Source: Pseudevernia furfuracea | Lineage: Eukaryota; Ascomycota; Lecanoromycetes; Lecanorales; Parmeliaceae | Direction: 5' to 3' | Assembly: GCA_022315425.1 (NCBI GenBank) | Contig: JAIUPT010000042.1 | Coordinates: 372,001-436,000, forward strand | Length of the DNA: 64,000 nt | Part shown: piece by piece, positions 23,807-34,500 of the stretch | Layout: each line of letters begins with the position of its first letter | Position numbering within the stretch: position 1 is the stretch's first letter | Program-made: the position numbers and the translations under genes | The notes under the pieces: generated by a model | What the model saw: the letters and a program-made list of their open reading frames with translations, nothing else | Databases searched by the model: none | What the model was told of the DNA's origin: nothing

Positions 23807-25155
23807 TCTTGCTCCGCACTACCAGGAAGTCTTTAGATGGAGTCCTCGCAAAGTAATCTACATGCGTTGACGATAGTGCACATTCTCAAGGTGATAGGCC
23901 GAACTTTGCGTTGCGTATTGTCGCTGAGCACCAAAGGTTTCCGGCTGCATTCCAGGTCCAGACCACATAGGAGGAATTGTACTGCACCTTAGAAGTAGGT
24001 CGTCAATCGATGATGTCTAAAAGAAGTAACACTGCCCCGCTGGTGGCGCTTCGCTTCAGTGTGCAACCATCACGACCAGGCTGAGCGGCTGGTATTATTG
24101 CTCCAATCACATGTTTCCGCACCCATCTCCTTCGGATTTGAGTGGAGAAACAACGGCGGTATCACACTGTACATGCAGGAGGGTTGCAGGATCTCCTCTG
24201 TTCAGCGTTGTGGCCCCCCAGGGATATGCGACTTACATAACGACAAGATCATTGGTCAAATTATGAGGTTTGGCATGGAAATACTACCTACTTGGTACAA
24301 CCCAAGCAAAATTACGTTTAGTAACGAAGCTAGCGCTAGTCCATACGACAATCGATCGCGCTGTCATCCAAAGTCAACAACTATGTGTGTACCAGCGCTC
24401 TCTACAAAAATCACCGCATCGAACAGGAAGGGAAACAAAAAGTCACTAATGATACCAGTTCTTATGAAACAAAGGAGGCTGCTGCGGGACTTGGGAGCAA
24501 GCATCCGTTTCATTTTGCCGCTTGGACTAGGTACTGCGAATCTATCACCGCGGGGGCACTCTTCGGGTGGGGGTGTGAATCTGCAACCCAACTGCATATG
24601 CAGCTAACATGCACCGTCACATCTCACTCGTACGAGGGTGCACTATAAATATAGTCAGTCCTCATGGCCGAGCCTCAACTGATCTTGGTTCGCAGAACAT
24701 CACTGCTCGGTGTATTACTGCTGTGTACCATATAAGTCTGTTGCATGTATATCGCTGCCGCTGAATGCAGCGCTTTATATAGCTGTATATGTAGCAGCTG
24801 TTTCTTTGGCTTTGTTCCACTTTGTCAAAGCATTGGCTCGCGTAGGGTTGTACTCGCAAGCGAAGCAGTGGACTGCGCTCAAACTGCCAGAACGTGTAAC
24901 AATGTAGCGGTCAGTCTTATAATACCAAGACAGAGTACAAACGAAGTATATAATTTGCCGAATACTCTCCTGAAAACCCATGCGTGTGACTCAATACCAT
25001 CCATCGAATGGTGCCCAAAAGAGATAAATGTCAACAATCCAGACTGCCTCTTCCTCCAATAGATTTATTTCCTCGCCATCCACCCTTATCATCCCCAACG
25101 TGAAAAACGATTTCAATCCCCAAAGATCGATAAGAATAAACATCTTTCCTCCCCC
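23807..25155. other. 1.3 kb divergent intergenic region
   Basis: Lies between the ankyrin gene (-) and the acetyltransferase gene (+) and probably holds both promoters. An open frame at 24059-24607 (+) starts with GTG and resembles no family I know. Confidence 0.5.
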
Positions 25156-25989
25156 ATGCCTCTCCACGTCTGCCCGGCTTCGGAAACGGACGCTCCCCGC
25201 ATCGCCGCCGTCCACATGGCCGCCTTCGGCGCCAACGCCATGCTACTCGCCCAATTCCCAACCCCGACGATCCGCGAACGGCTTCAGATTTGCATCGCGA
25301 CGAAAGCACTCGCCGACATCAGGGATGCGAAGACCGCCGTCCTCGTCGTGAGGGATGACGAGAATGGCAACGATGTTGTCGGTTTTGCCAAATGGAGCCT
25401 GCCGGTTTGGGAAGGGGAGGTTGATGCGGAGCCGCCGTGGTTGTGGCCGGAGGGGACGGATCTGGAGGTGTTGGATCGGTGGACAGGGGTAGTGGAGGGC
25501 GCGAAGGAGAGGGTGGTGGGGGAGGGGCCTTGTTACCGTGAGTGGTGTTTACGTTGATTGCCATGTTCCCGCGTGTCTTGCGTACGAAAGGAATATCGGA
25601 AGATAACCTAATCGAACTCTGTTGTGATCGAGCTATCTATCCACTCCTACCTACACCTGGTCGATTGCCATCCACCAACGGAATCATCGAATAAGACAGT
25701 CACTCACCCAACTCTAGGTCTCACCTACATAGGCACAGATCCTCTACACGAACGTCGTGGTGCGGCTTCACTTTTACTCCAATGGGGCATCCAGCACTGC
25801 ATACACGACCACATTCCTGCATATTTAGAGAGTACCGTTGACGCCGGCCCGCTTTACGAAAGACACGGGTTCACGTCTGCAGAAAAAATTTCCATGGTAC
25901 TGACAGGGACGGGGAACGAGTCGGTGGATTATGAAGAAGTATGCTTCATTTTCAGACCTAGCGTTACGTCATGTACAGCCCGCACTTGA
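25156..25989 (+). CDS. GNAT-family N-acetyltransferase
   Basis: Predicted acetyl-CoA-dependent N-acyltransferase; substrate unknown. Two exons, 25156-25537 and 25718-25989, give 217 residues. The N-terminal strand-helix (MPLHVCPASETDAPRIAAVHMAAF) and the VVGFAKWSLP strand are typical of the small fungal GNAT group. The acetyl-CoA binding motif A lies just after the intron: YIGTDPLHERRGAASLLLQWG, with the RRGA core. The C-terminal motif B is YLESTVDAGPLYERHGFTSAE. The intron (180 nt) interrupts the strand just before motif A; joining after codon base 1 gives CYRLTYIGTDP, which matches the family. No targeting signal is visible. It stands alone, so context says nothing about substrate. Confidence 0.88.
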
Positions 25990-26906
25990 TGGCCGTTCTC
26001 TTTTAGCCAGGTCAAAAATTTCCGCTTACGTTCCGTGTTTGAGAAGGTATGAGTGCAGATGATGTCCAGCTCGGTTGGGCGTCCTCGTTCCACCGGACGA
26101 CATGGTGTGATCGTGCAGATACCATCAGAATTTTGCTTTCTTTTGGAATGTCGATGATTCAATCTATCTGTTTTCGGTAACCCTGGTCTGTTGCAGTCGG
26201 CTTTCAACAATGTCAATCTATTGCCTTGGGAGGTATCTGGGGATAGCTGTCGTGCGTGAGCAGGTTTTTTGAGACAGTTGGAGGAGAATATGGGTACTGA
26301 CAGCACCTATGAAGCACAGAAGGAAGATAAGAAGAACGCAAGTAATAAAATCATAGATCCTGGAGGTATACTTAGTCCAGCGCTGCGGGCAGCCCCTTCA
26401 TGCTATTCATTCGTCAGTCTTTCATACTGAGGACTGTCAGAACGTCCGGGCAGGCAATGTACTTGGTTGAGCACATGCTCGGGAAGAAGCCAGGACAAGC
26501 TGACATCGGAATGATGCTGTATTCAAACGATGGGGACGAAAGCTCAAGACGAGAACAGCCTCGAATGTGAAAGAAAAAGAGTTACCTTCGTCTCCTACCA
26601 ACCGCCAACACCCATAATCAAACTCCAAATGACCCAAAATCCGCCTTTGAATCTACTTCACGTACGAGTATATACTTGGAAGGTAGCGGTCTCCGCGCCG
26701 AAGATTCGCGGCTTGTTCATTGCTGAAGGTGCAGAATTTATAAGTTTTGCAGCAATTATAACCAAACTTTCTTCGGGCAAAAATGCCGCAATACTATCTA
26801 TTCTAATAGAGATACACAACCCCCCCTTCTAGACCATTCCATTACCACATAAACATCGATTCTATTTGACGGGGGACGACAGATCTTCTGCTCCAGAGAA
26901 GAAACT
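25990..26906. other. intergenic between convergent genes
   Basis: About 0.9 kb with no supported gene. Short ORFs on both strands are unconvincing. Confidence 0.55.
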
Positions 26907-27841
26907 CTACGTGTATTGCCAAGCCGTAAACCCCGTGTCGTTTCCTGGAGCAGTCACAAGCTCAATCTCATAACAAGTTGGGTCATCCTTGACTTCCGGA
27001 AGACCGACATAGAGTTGAGAAGTGGAAGACCCGTCGGCCGGGGGACAGGCATAGAATTCCTCTTCCCCAAACCGCAACACCTCACTTTCCAGCGAGAATC
27101 CGGAAAAATCCGAGCCCGGCGGAGCAAAGCTAGAGTGCGCTTGGGTGTAGCTGACGGCGCCGTTGGGAGCGACGTAGATCTGCTGGCCACCAGGCACTTC
27201 GACATTCTAACCATAGACATTGATCAGCGAAGACTGAGAAAGAAAACGAAAAAGACACCAGGTCGGAGCGAAAACGCACCAAGCCACAATACCCATCCTC
27301 ACAGCTGAAATCGGTCTCGGTCCCAGGAGGGCATTCACTGATCTGCGCAACCTGGTCGGGACAGTACGTTGCGGGCGGACCACCGCCAACGCGGAAGACC
27401 AGGCTGCTGGCTTCGATGAGGGCAGAGTCGAAATATGGGGATTTCAACGCCACCAGTTGAAAAATGCCATTGGCAGATGGCAGGGGAGGAGCCAATTTGC
27501 CGTTGTCACAGCTGTTAGGAGAGAAATATGAGCCTGAATCTCAAGCGGAATGGTAAAGGTGGATGCGGGGGGTTTCCATACGAGTACATCGTTGGGAGGT
27601 AACAATCCTCGCCGCAAGGCTCTGTTGGTTGGCCATTTTCGACGGGGCAAAGCTTGTTACCATCGTAGCACGTGTACTACGAATTCCTCATTGTTAGGAG
27701 TAGACTTCGAGGCGAAAATGACTTCAGCGACAATCTTACTTGCGAAGTAACATAAAACGCATTCCCGCAAGGGAGAAGGTCGTCGGCTGATACCAATCCC
27801 ATCGCCGATGCGGCCATAAGGCCTAGAATTTGAGGCAGCAT
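26907..27841 (-). CDS. secreted IgE-binding-protein-like / CBM52-like protein
   Basis: Secreted, probably cell-wall associated. Minus-strand exons 27841-27740, 27676-27582, 27511-27280 and 27206-26907 give 242 residues. Residues 1-19 form a clear signal peptide. Next come two related cysteine units (PCGNAFYVTSQYTCYDGNKL and PCGEDCYLPTMYSCDNGKL), like the small carbohydrate-binding module seen at the N-terminus of some fungal glucanases. The C-terminal half (FQLVALKSPYFDSALIEASS, QQIYVAPNGAVSYTQAHSSF, PPGSDFSGF, FYACPP) matches the family named after an Aspergillus IgE-binding protein. The start at 27841 is chosen because the signal peptide follows it; the frame also opens upstream into a duplicated leader. 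Function is unknown; glycan binding is inference. Confidence 0.84.
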
Positions 27842-28990
27842 TATTTTATGGTGCAAGAGAAAAGTGTGGAGATGAAGTACAAAGAACAAGATACGAGCAG
27901 ACAGTGGTCTTGTACTTGGAACTCGAGGCCTTTGGAATACTTGAAGGAGCAAGAGAAAACTGATGACATGAAGTACAACGAGCGGACAGTGTTCTTATAC
28001 CTGAAATTCGAGGCCTTGGGAGATACCTGAAGGAGCAAGAATCAGCAATTCACTTGTGGAGTGCTAAGGTCGCCAATGAACTCTTCCGCCAAGTATGTGA
28101 AAGTGAGAGAGTAGCCCCAGAAGAACCACTGGGATGAAGCGACAGCAGTAGCCATCAGTGAAAGCCATATCAGGGAGAGCGGAAGCCAGTGGGGACGGTT
28201 TCGGAAAAATGTGGGTGACCTCTCTCATTTGGCTGTGATGCAACAACTCTTCCACTTCCAGCTTCATCGGTGTTGGTTTTTGATGGATTATGGCCATTAG
28301 CCACGGCTTGGAGGAATTAGCTCAGTTGAAGCCATGCGTGGATTTGGGGCGCCTAGAAGGCGGAGAAGTGCCCCAAAGCCACCCGGATTACTATGGGCCA
28401 CAAGCCATAGTGCTGGTACATGTCCACTTACCTACTGTACTTTACCTGTGTGCTTTATGCAGTGATGATGTCGCGTATCAGACAGATGTTGGCCGCATCG
28501 CTTGGCCTCCGCCGGGGTGTTTTCAGAAAAGCATAATTGTGTGGTGGGAGATGGTTTTTTTCTCACCCGCACCGCCTACAACAACCACTTCTAACCAGAG
28601 ACTTCGCCTATGATCCCCCTCTGTCCATTATCCTGTGTGAAAGATCAAAAGTTCGTCATATATAGATCCGGATGAGCTCTCACCCGGATACATACCCGAA
28701 TCAATCTTGGCGGTTCCGGGGGGAGCCGGATAGGAGAGGCTCGCCGCCGCCCAGCACCCGGCGGACAAAAGCACTGGTGTCGAGAGGAAGGAAGACATCT
28801 GTTTTGTTGTCAGGGAGGAACAATTGCTTCGATGAGTCTTGTTTGAGCTTTGAAGAGTCCCGTTTCTTATGAGACCGACGAACAGGAAGGGAGGGATGGA
28901 GAGGTATGCGAATTCAAGTCAGGGAAAGGATAAACACCATCATACACATTCGACGTATACAGTAAGAGTGCATATAATACAATGGCTCAT
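27842..28990. other. intergenic with tandemly duplicated leader
   Basis: About 1.1 kb. The 200 bases next to the secreted-protein start are an imperfect tandem duplication. The rest, to the 3' end of Mic60, shows no supported gene. An A-box-like TAGCTCAGTTG at 28318 has no B box. Confidence 0.55.
27853..28040 (-). repeat. imperfect tandem duplication in 5' leader
   Basis: Two copies starting at 27853 and 27949 (spacing 96), with a third partial copy from about 28035. Shared blocks include GCAAGAGAAAA, ATGAAGTACAA, ACAGTG.TCTT, TCGAGGCCTT and TTGAAGGAGCAAGA-like ends. It lies directly upstream of the start codon of the minus-strand secreted-protein gene. Confidence 0.85.
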
Positions 28991-31284
28991 CTAATCAACC
29001 TTCAATCCCTCCAACCTCGCCTCCGTAGAAATAACATCCATCGCCTGTCTCACCTCTAGCACCCTCCTACACTCACTCATCCAATCCCAGCTCAGCGTTT
29101 TCGCCCATCCACCAAGCGTATTCATTTCTCTAGCCGCTTCATCTAGATTTCCCTCTTCCAGCAGCGTTTCCGTTCTCGTAAGGATACTTTCCACGTCATC
29201 GCCGACCGTCATACCCTTCTTCTTGAACATGAATTTACTCAGCACAAAACTAGCTGCATGGCTAGCCACACCGGCATCCTCAGGCACGAGGGATGCTTTG
29301 CGGACTTCGGCGGCGACGCGGCGGAAACGGTCGATGAGTTGGGCGGTGGTTGGAACGCCGCGCTGGTAGGCTGTTGGGTTTATGGAAGCGATGGCTGCGT
29401 TAACCACAGGGTCACCGGAGGCGATTTCCTTGAGGGCGGCTAGCTCACGAAGGAACGGGCGAGGACGATCAGCGGTCTCAAGACTAGAGCGCACGGCCTC
29501 GACGGCAACTTGCAAGTGTTGGGTCTTGAGGTTGGCATCGATGACCGAGTTCCAGTCTGCGGTCAGCTTTTCGAGCTCGGTCACGCTGGATGAGAGGTCA
29601 GAGAGTTTGGAGAGGCGACCGTTCCGTTCGGTTTCAACGCGATCGGTGACATCATTGATGAATTGCTTTTTCATGGCAACAGCTTGCTCGAGGAGTTCAT
29701 TGCGGAGGCGCTGCTCGGAAAGTTGTTGGCTTCGTTGGCTTTCGTTTTGTAGACGCTCCTCGTAGGATTGGACTATCTTTTGTCGCTCTGATTCAAACTC
29801 GTCTTTCCATTTGCCGTCTTGATCTCTCATTTCCTCTTCGAGCCGGCGTACGAGCTCTTTGGCTGCAGTGTCAAACTCCTTTTGCGTGGATTTGATGCTC
29901 TCTTCTGCGGACTTCTTCTCGGCTTCCTTTAGAGACATTATACGACCACCGACGTTTGCGAGAGCCGATTTTGCTTTGCCAATCGTGGACTTATATTTGT
30001 GTGAAGCGCCATCGGCGTTTACAACGGTAATGATATCGTTAAGGATCTTTACTAGATCCTGCACTATGGGCTCGTCGGCATTTTTGATTTTAAGGGGATC
30101 GATGCTCTCCATGGGCATAAACCTGCTAGGCTCATTAACCTCTGGTGGTCTTTTGGATGCATCAATAGAGGGTTCCGTAGGTTTTGGAGAAGGCGGGACA
30201 GGAGCTGGCAATTTTGGTTCTGTAGGTGGTGGTGGCGCTTTGGAAGGAGCTTTGTCTGCTTTCGGCTTTTCACTTGGCGGAGGAGGTTTTGGAGTTGGCC
30301 CTGAATCCTTCTTCGCCTTTTCGACTGCTTTTGTCTTTTCAGCCCCTGTACCAGCAGAGGGTGTCTGTCCCTCAACCCCTATCTTTGGCAGTCCCTGATT
30401 CGCATCCAAAGCGCTCATATGGCGCCCTTTCGTCTGCAGATCGCTTCCCTCGTGTTCCTCGCCAGCGACTTTCCAGGAGACCCCACTCTTGCTCGGTATG
30501 GTGATCTTATTATCAGAGTCGTGGGACGGACGATTCGTAGGCTTTGTGATGCTCGGGAACCGTCTGCGGAATTCTCTCTCTTCAAAATAGAGCACTGCAT
30601 CTTCACCGAATGGGATATACTCAGTGAAGAAGTCATGGAAGTTGTCTGAGCGTAAAGAATACAAAGTTCCACCGGCGAACCCCAGAGCACTTGCCAAAAT
30701 CAAGAACGCAAACGTAGTTCGAATCCATCGAGACCTTCGCCTGGGGGGAGGTGGAGGCGGAGGAGGCGGAGGTGGTGGAGGTAATATTGTCGTAGCGGGC
30801 TTTTCTGATGATGGAGTTGTTGGAGGAATGGGAGCTGCACCGGCCTCTGGAGCCACTGAGGTAGGTGGTGCTGTCTGAGTCTTTCCTCCAGGCGGGATTG
30901 GAGGCACAAGCGGGACATTTTGAGGTGGTACGGAGGAGTCGGAGGTAGGTATAGCCGGTGAAGGTTGGGCAGGTGAGGCGGATAATACAGGCCCAGGTGG
31001 AGGAGGTTGAGGCTTGGTTGCAGTGGTGCTCTGAGTTCCAGGAAGAACGATGGCGTCAGAATCGTGGATGCTAGGCTTTGTATTTCCGTCCTTGTTTCCT
31101 CTATCCGCAAAGGACCTCTGCAGAGCTAGCTGTCAGTGCCAAATCCAAGCTCGTGTGATTGCAGGAGCTCTACCAGGAGAATGTTCTGGTCCAGGCGCAT
31201 TCCGGGCCATTGAGTCCTAAATCCTGGCCCAATCGGTCTTCGAACCGCTTGCCTGGCAAGAGGCAGAGCCTGGCGAAGCATCAT
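28991..31284 (-). CDS. MIC60: MICOS complex subunit Mic60 (mitofilin/Fcj1)
   Basis: Inner-membrane protein that shapes crista junctions. Minus-strand exons 31284-31174 and 31117-28991 give 745 residues. Exon 1 encodes a positively charged mitochondrial presequence (MLRQALPLARQAVRRPIG); the start could be either of two adjacent Met codons, 31284 or 31281. A long Pro/Ser/Thr-rich stretch with a run of 14 prolines leads to basic residues and a single transmembrane helix (TTFAFLILASALGFAGGTLY). FFTEYIPFGEDAVLYFEEREF follows, typical of Mic60. A long coiled coil and the C-terminal mitofilin domain (AALKEIASGDPVVNAAIASI, FRRVAAEVRKASLVPEDAGV, GWAKTLSWDWMSECR) end the protein. Confidence 0.93.
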
Positions 31285-31592
31285 GAGCTCTGCGCACCTT
31301 CGCGGGGAAGGAGGGTTCAGGTTGGAAGCTGGCAGAAAACTTCCCAGCACGCGGATTGTTCCTGAAAACCGGATACGCTAGAGCCAACAAGGTTAGCGGG
31401 CTGAGTCGATGCCAAGACTGACTGCGGGCCCTACAATTGTCACTTTTTCTGAGTTCTTTGGCAAGCTTCCGGTGATGTATTGATAGTCAAGTAGATGTGA
31501 TAAAATATGCACTATATTGGTATCTCAATGCCTACAGTAGTAGGATGCTCGCTGAATCGCACGACCGATGAAAGCAGAAATCCAGGGTAATT
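31285..31592. other. short intergenic spacer
   Basis: Promoter of Mic60 and 3' region of the next minus-strand gene. Nothing else seen. Confidence 0.6.
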
Positions 31593-34500
31593 CTACAACC
31601 AAAACAACCACCTCAACCCCTTGACCAAACCGCCAACAGTGCCACGGACAAGCCGAACAATTACCACTACTAGCCAGACCATCCACATGATACCTAGAAG
31701 AGTCCACTCGACCATTGCCCATCCTATTCTTCTAACGTATCTCAACCTCCGGCGCCGTCTCCTAAGGATAGTATCTACACTATCGTTCAACTGCTTGATG
31801 GCCAAAGTATGTGTAGTCGTAAGTTCTGCGCTGAATGCATCTGCATCATCTGCAAAAGCTCTCACGAGGGTGGTGAGCTTGTACGTTACATGCTCGTCAA
31901 TATCCTTGATTTGGTCATGGAATTTGTCAATCGTGTTGCGAGAGAAGTGTTCAGCATCACCCCTCAATCGCTGAGCAATTGTCTCAATGTTGCTGATCAA
32001 CATCTTTGCAGCAAGTAGAGGCTCTTTTGATCGAGATACGTGTGGTAGGGGCCCTTTAAATACGTCCTCAAGCTCTAAAAGGAAGGGTGCAGGCTTTTCT
32101 GGGACCTCGTCCGCTCGGCGGGCTATTTCGTTGGCTTTCACTCCTGACGAGAGCAGCAAAGCTCTGACTCGCGCAATTTCGCGCTTATTGACAGTCCCAT
32201 GAACGTTGGAGACGCCTCGATCGGAAATGCTCCATTGTCGTTTGCCTTCCAGATCCGGGCGCTGTGGCGATTCTCGTGGCCTGCTCTCTAGACCTGCGAG
32301 ACCAGTGGGTGCAACTCGTCCAGTCCCTGCTTTGCCAGGAGTACCTAGCATTTCGTTGAGTCTTCTGTCTGCACTGCGTACTCGACGGTCTGAGCGGCTA
32401 CTACTGCTTTGGCGAGAGCCTTCATCATATTTCCGTTGTGTCTGCGACCTGACTGGAGAAGTTTCTCGGGAAGATGAGGGGGATATTCCACTCATATCAA
32501 TTTTCGGCGGGGCAAGACGATCAAATTTGCTTGACCTTCCTCTTTCACGTTGTGCCAACTGCTGGCGCGTGATGTGATCGTGATCCGGAGAAGCCTTGGT
32601 CGATTTAGGGGACTGCTCGTCTCTGTTCAATGATGATCGAAAGCTTGGAAGATTGCTCATGTAGTATCTGGGTTTCTCGCTGTTTGTAGAAACTTTTGAC
32701 AGGCTTCCTCCATCTTTTGTTGTGGCCCGCGACAGGTCGTTCTTTGGACTGTTATCTAAGCCACTCATGTCACCATCATCCATGTCCGATTCTTCCGATG
32801 CTGCGTAGCTTGATGCCGGAGAAGCCACCCGAGAAGCATGGTTGTTGTCTTTTTTCCAAAACATATCACCAACTCTGGTAACTTCGCTGCCTACCAGCTC
32901 TGCAATCCTGCCGCCTCTGAAAAGTCCTCGGAGCCTCGAGTCGGATCCATTGACGTTCTTGATGCTTCTAATGGAGTTTCCATCAAGAGGCCTGTACTTG
33001 TTGACCGCAGTTTCACCCCTGACTGGGGTGAGTAGTCCATTACTTGCAATCGTTGATCTTTCTCTGCGTAACATATTCACAAGTTGAGAATCATTAGTCG
33101 TTTGCCGCGACAAATCTGTCGTTCCACTTAAGTCTGGATCATTCTCGCCGATAGCTCGCCTACTGACGCTTCGGGAGCGATCGCGCCCAGAAGGCCCTAT
33201 TCCAGATGTTGATGTTTTCTTGGGTGAGGCTACCGTCGAAGGTGGGCTTGCCGGCGGAGATAGGTTAATTGCAATGCTAGGAACGAACCCAGGTGGCGTA
33301 GGAGAGTTAGGCGCCGTCATTTCGAGGTCGTCTGACGGCATGCGATCATGGTGGTATCTTTCTTCGTCAAGACTTGCCCTGGCTAAAATCCGATGCTTTT
33401 CTGTAACGGCCACGTCGGTTCTCATTCGTTGGGGAGCACTTGGACGACTTTTGGCCTCTTGCTGCCTAAATATCTCTCTCATCCCGCCATCGTGAGGCTT
33501 CGGATCTGGCTCTGCCTTGGCATCGGTGTCTTCTTTTGAGCCCTGGTCGACGTGACGGCTAGCTTCTAACTCCTTAGCAAGCATATCCATCATCTGTTTT
33601 TCCAATGCGGCAGTCTCTAGATGATCACGGCTATGAGCGTGATCGCGGCTTTGTTTTTGTTTGCGGCGGCTCTCCCAGTAGGAATCGTCCGAGTCCGAGG
33701 AATTTCGAGATCGAACGAGCTTCTTTGGCCACCTAGACTTACGATCCCGAGAACCATTATCTTCCGACACCGGTGATCTGGGCTCGTGCGCTTCAAAGCT
33801 TCGACGTCCTCGGTCCTTAGAATCTTTACGGGAGTGACGAGCCAATGCTCGAACCCTGTCGGGGGATGCATGTCCTCTGAGGATACTCCCGGAACGTCTT
33901 GCGGAGCTTCTGTTTGAATCAAGACTTGCTCTTGGCGTGTATTCTTTGCGATATGGTGAAGTTGTCGTGATTTTATTGCCTGAAGGGTCTTCGATGTGGT
34001 CGATATTGTCATCCTGGTCCAGCCAATGCGCATCCGCAAGCAAGTCCCATGATGAAAACTCCCAATCCATACGCGGTCTTCCAACTTTTCTACTCTGAGA
34101 GCCGGCCGAAGTTGGTACGCTTGGATTCTGTAAACCATCGACCTGGGGGGAACCTCCGCTAATTATGTCCAGGGATGGCAACGGGAAGCGTCGGTCGATA
34201 CGAGACACGCCGTCTTCTCGCTCACTTGCAACCGTATCAACCCAGGTCCTCACCCGGCCGAGATCTTTCCAACCAGCTGCTTCAGCATCCAGAGGTCGTC
34301 TTTCACGAAATCGGACCTTTCTATTGCGGATATATTGCAAAGGATTGTAAGACCTTCCAAGACCGGTCGACGGCTCACCTTGGTGCTTCGCTACACCTTT
34401 GCCTGTTGATGGCTTGCACTTGGTGTTCGTGGGTATCGGAGGAAGATATTGCAGTAGCCTTCTGTACTCGTACATCATTTCAATTGCGACACTTGCCTTT

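Noticed and set aside
24059..24607. Plus-strand open frame of 182 codons
   Set aside because: Begins with GTG, lies in a divergent promoter region and shows no family motifs.
28300..28375. Possible tRNA gene at TAGCTCAGTTG
   Set aside because: No B box (GGTTCGANTCC-like) within 100 bases and no acceptor-stem pairing.
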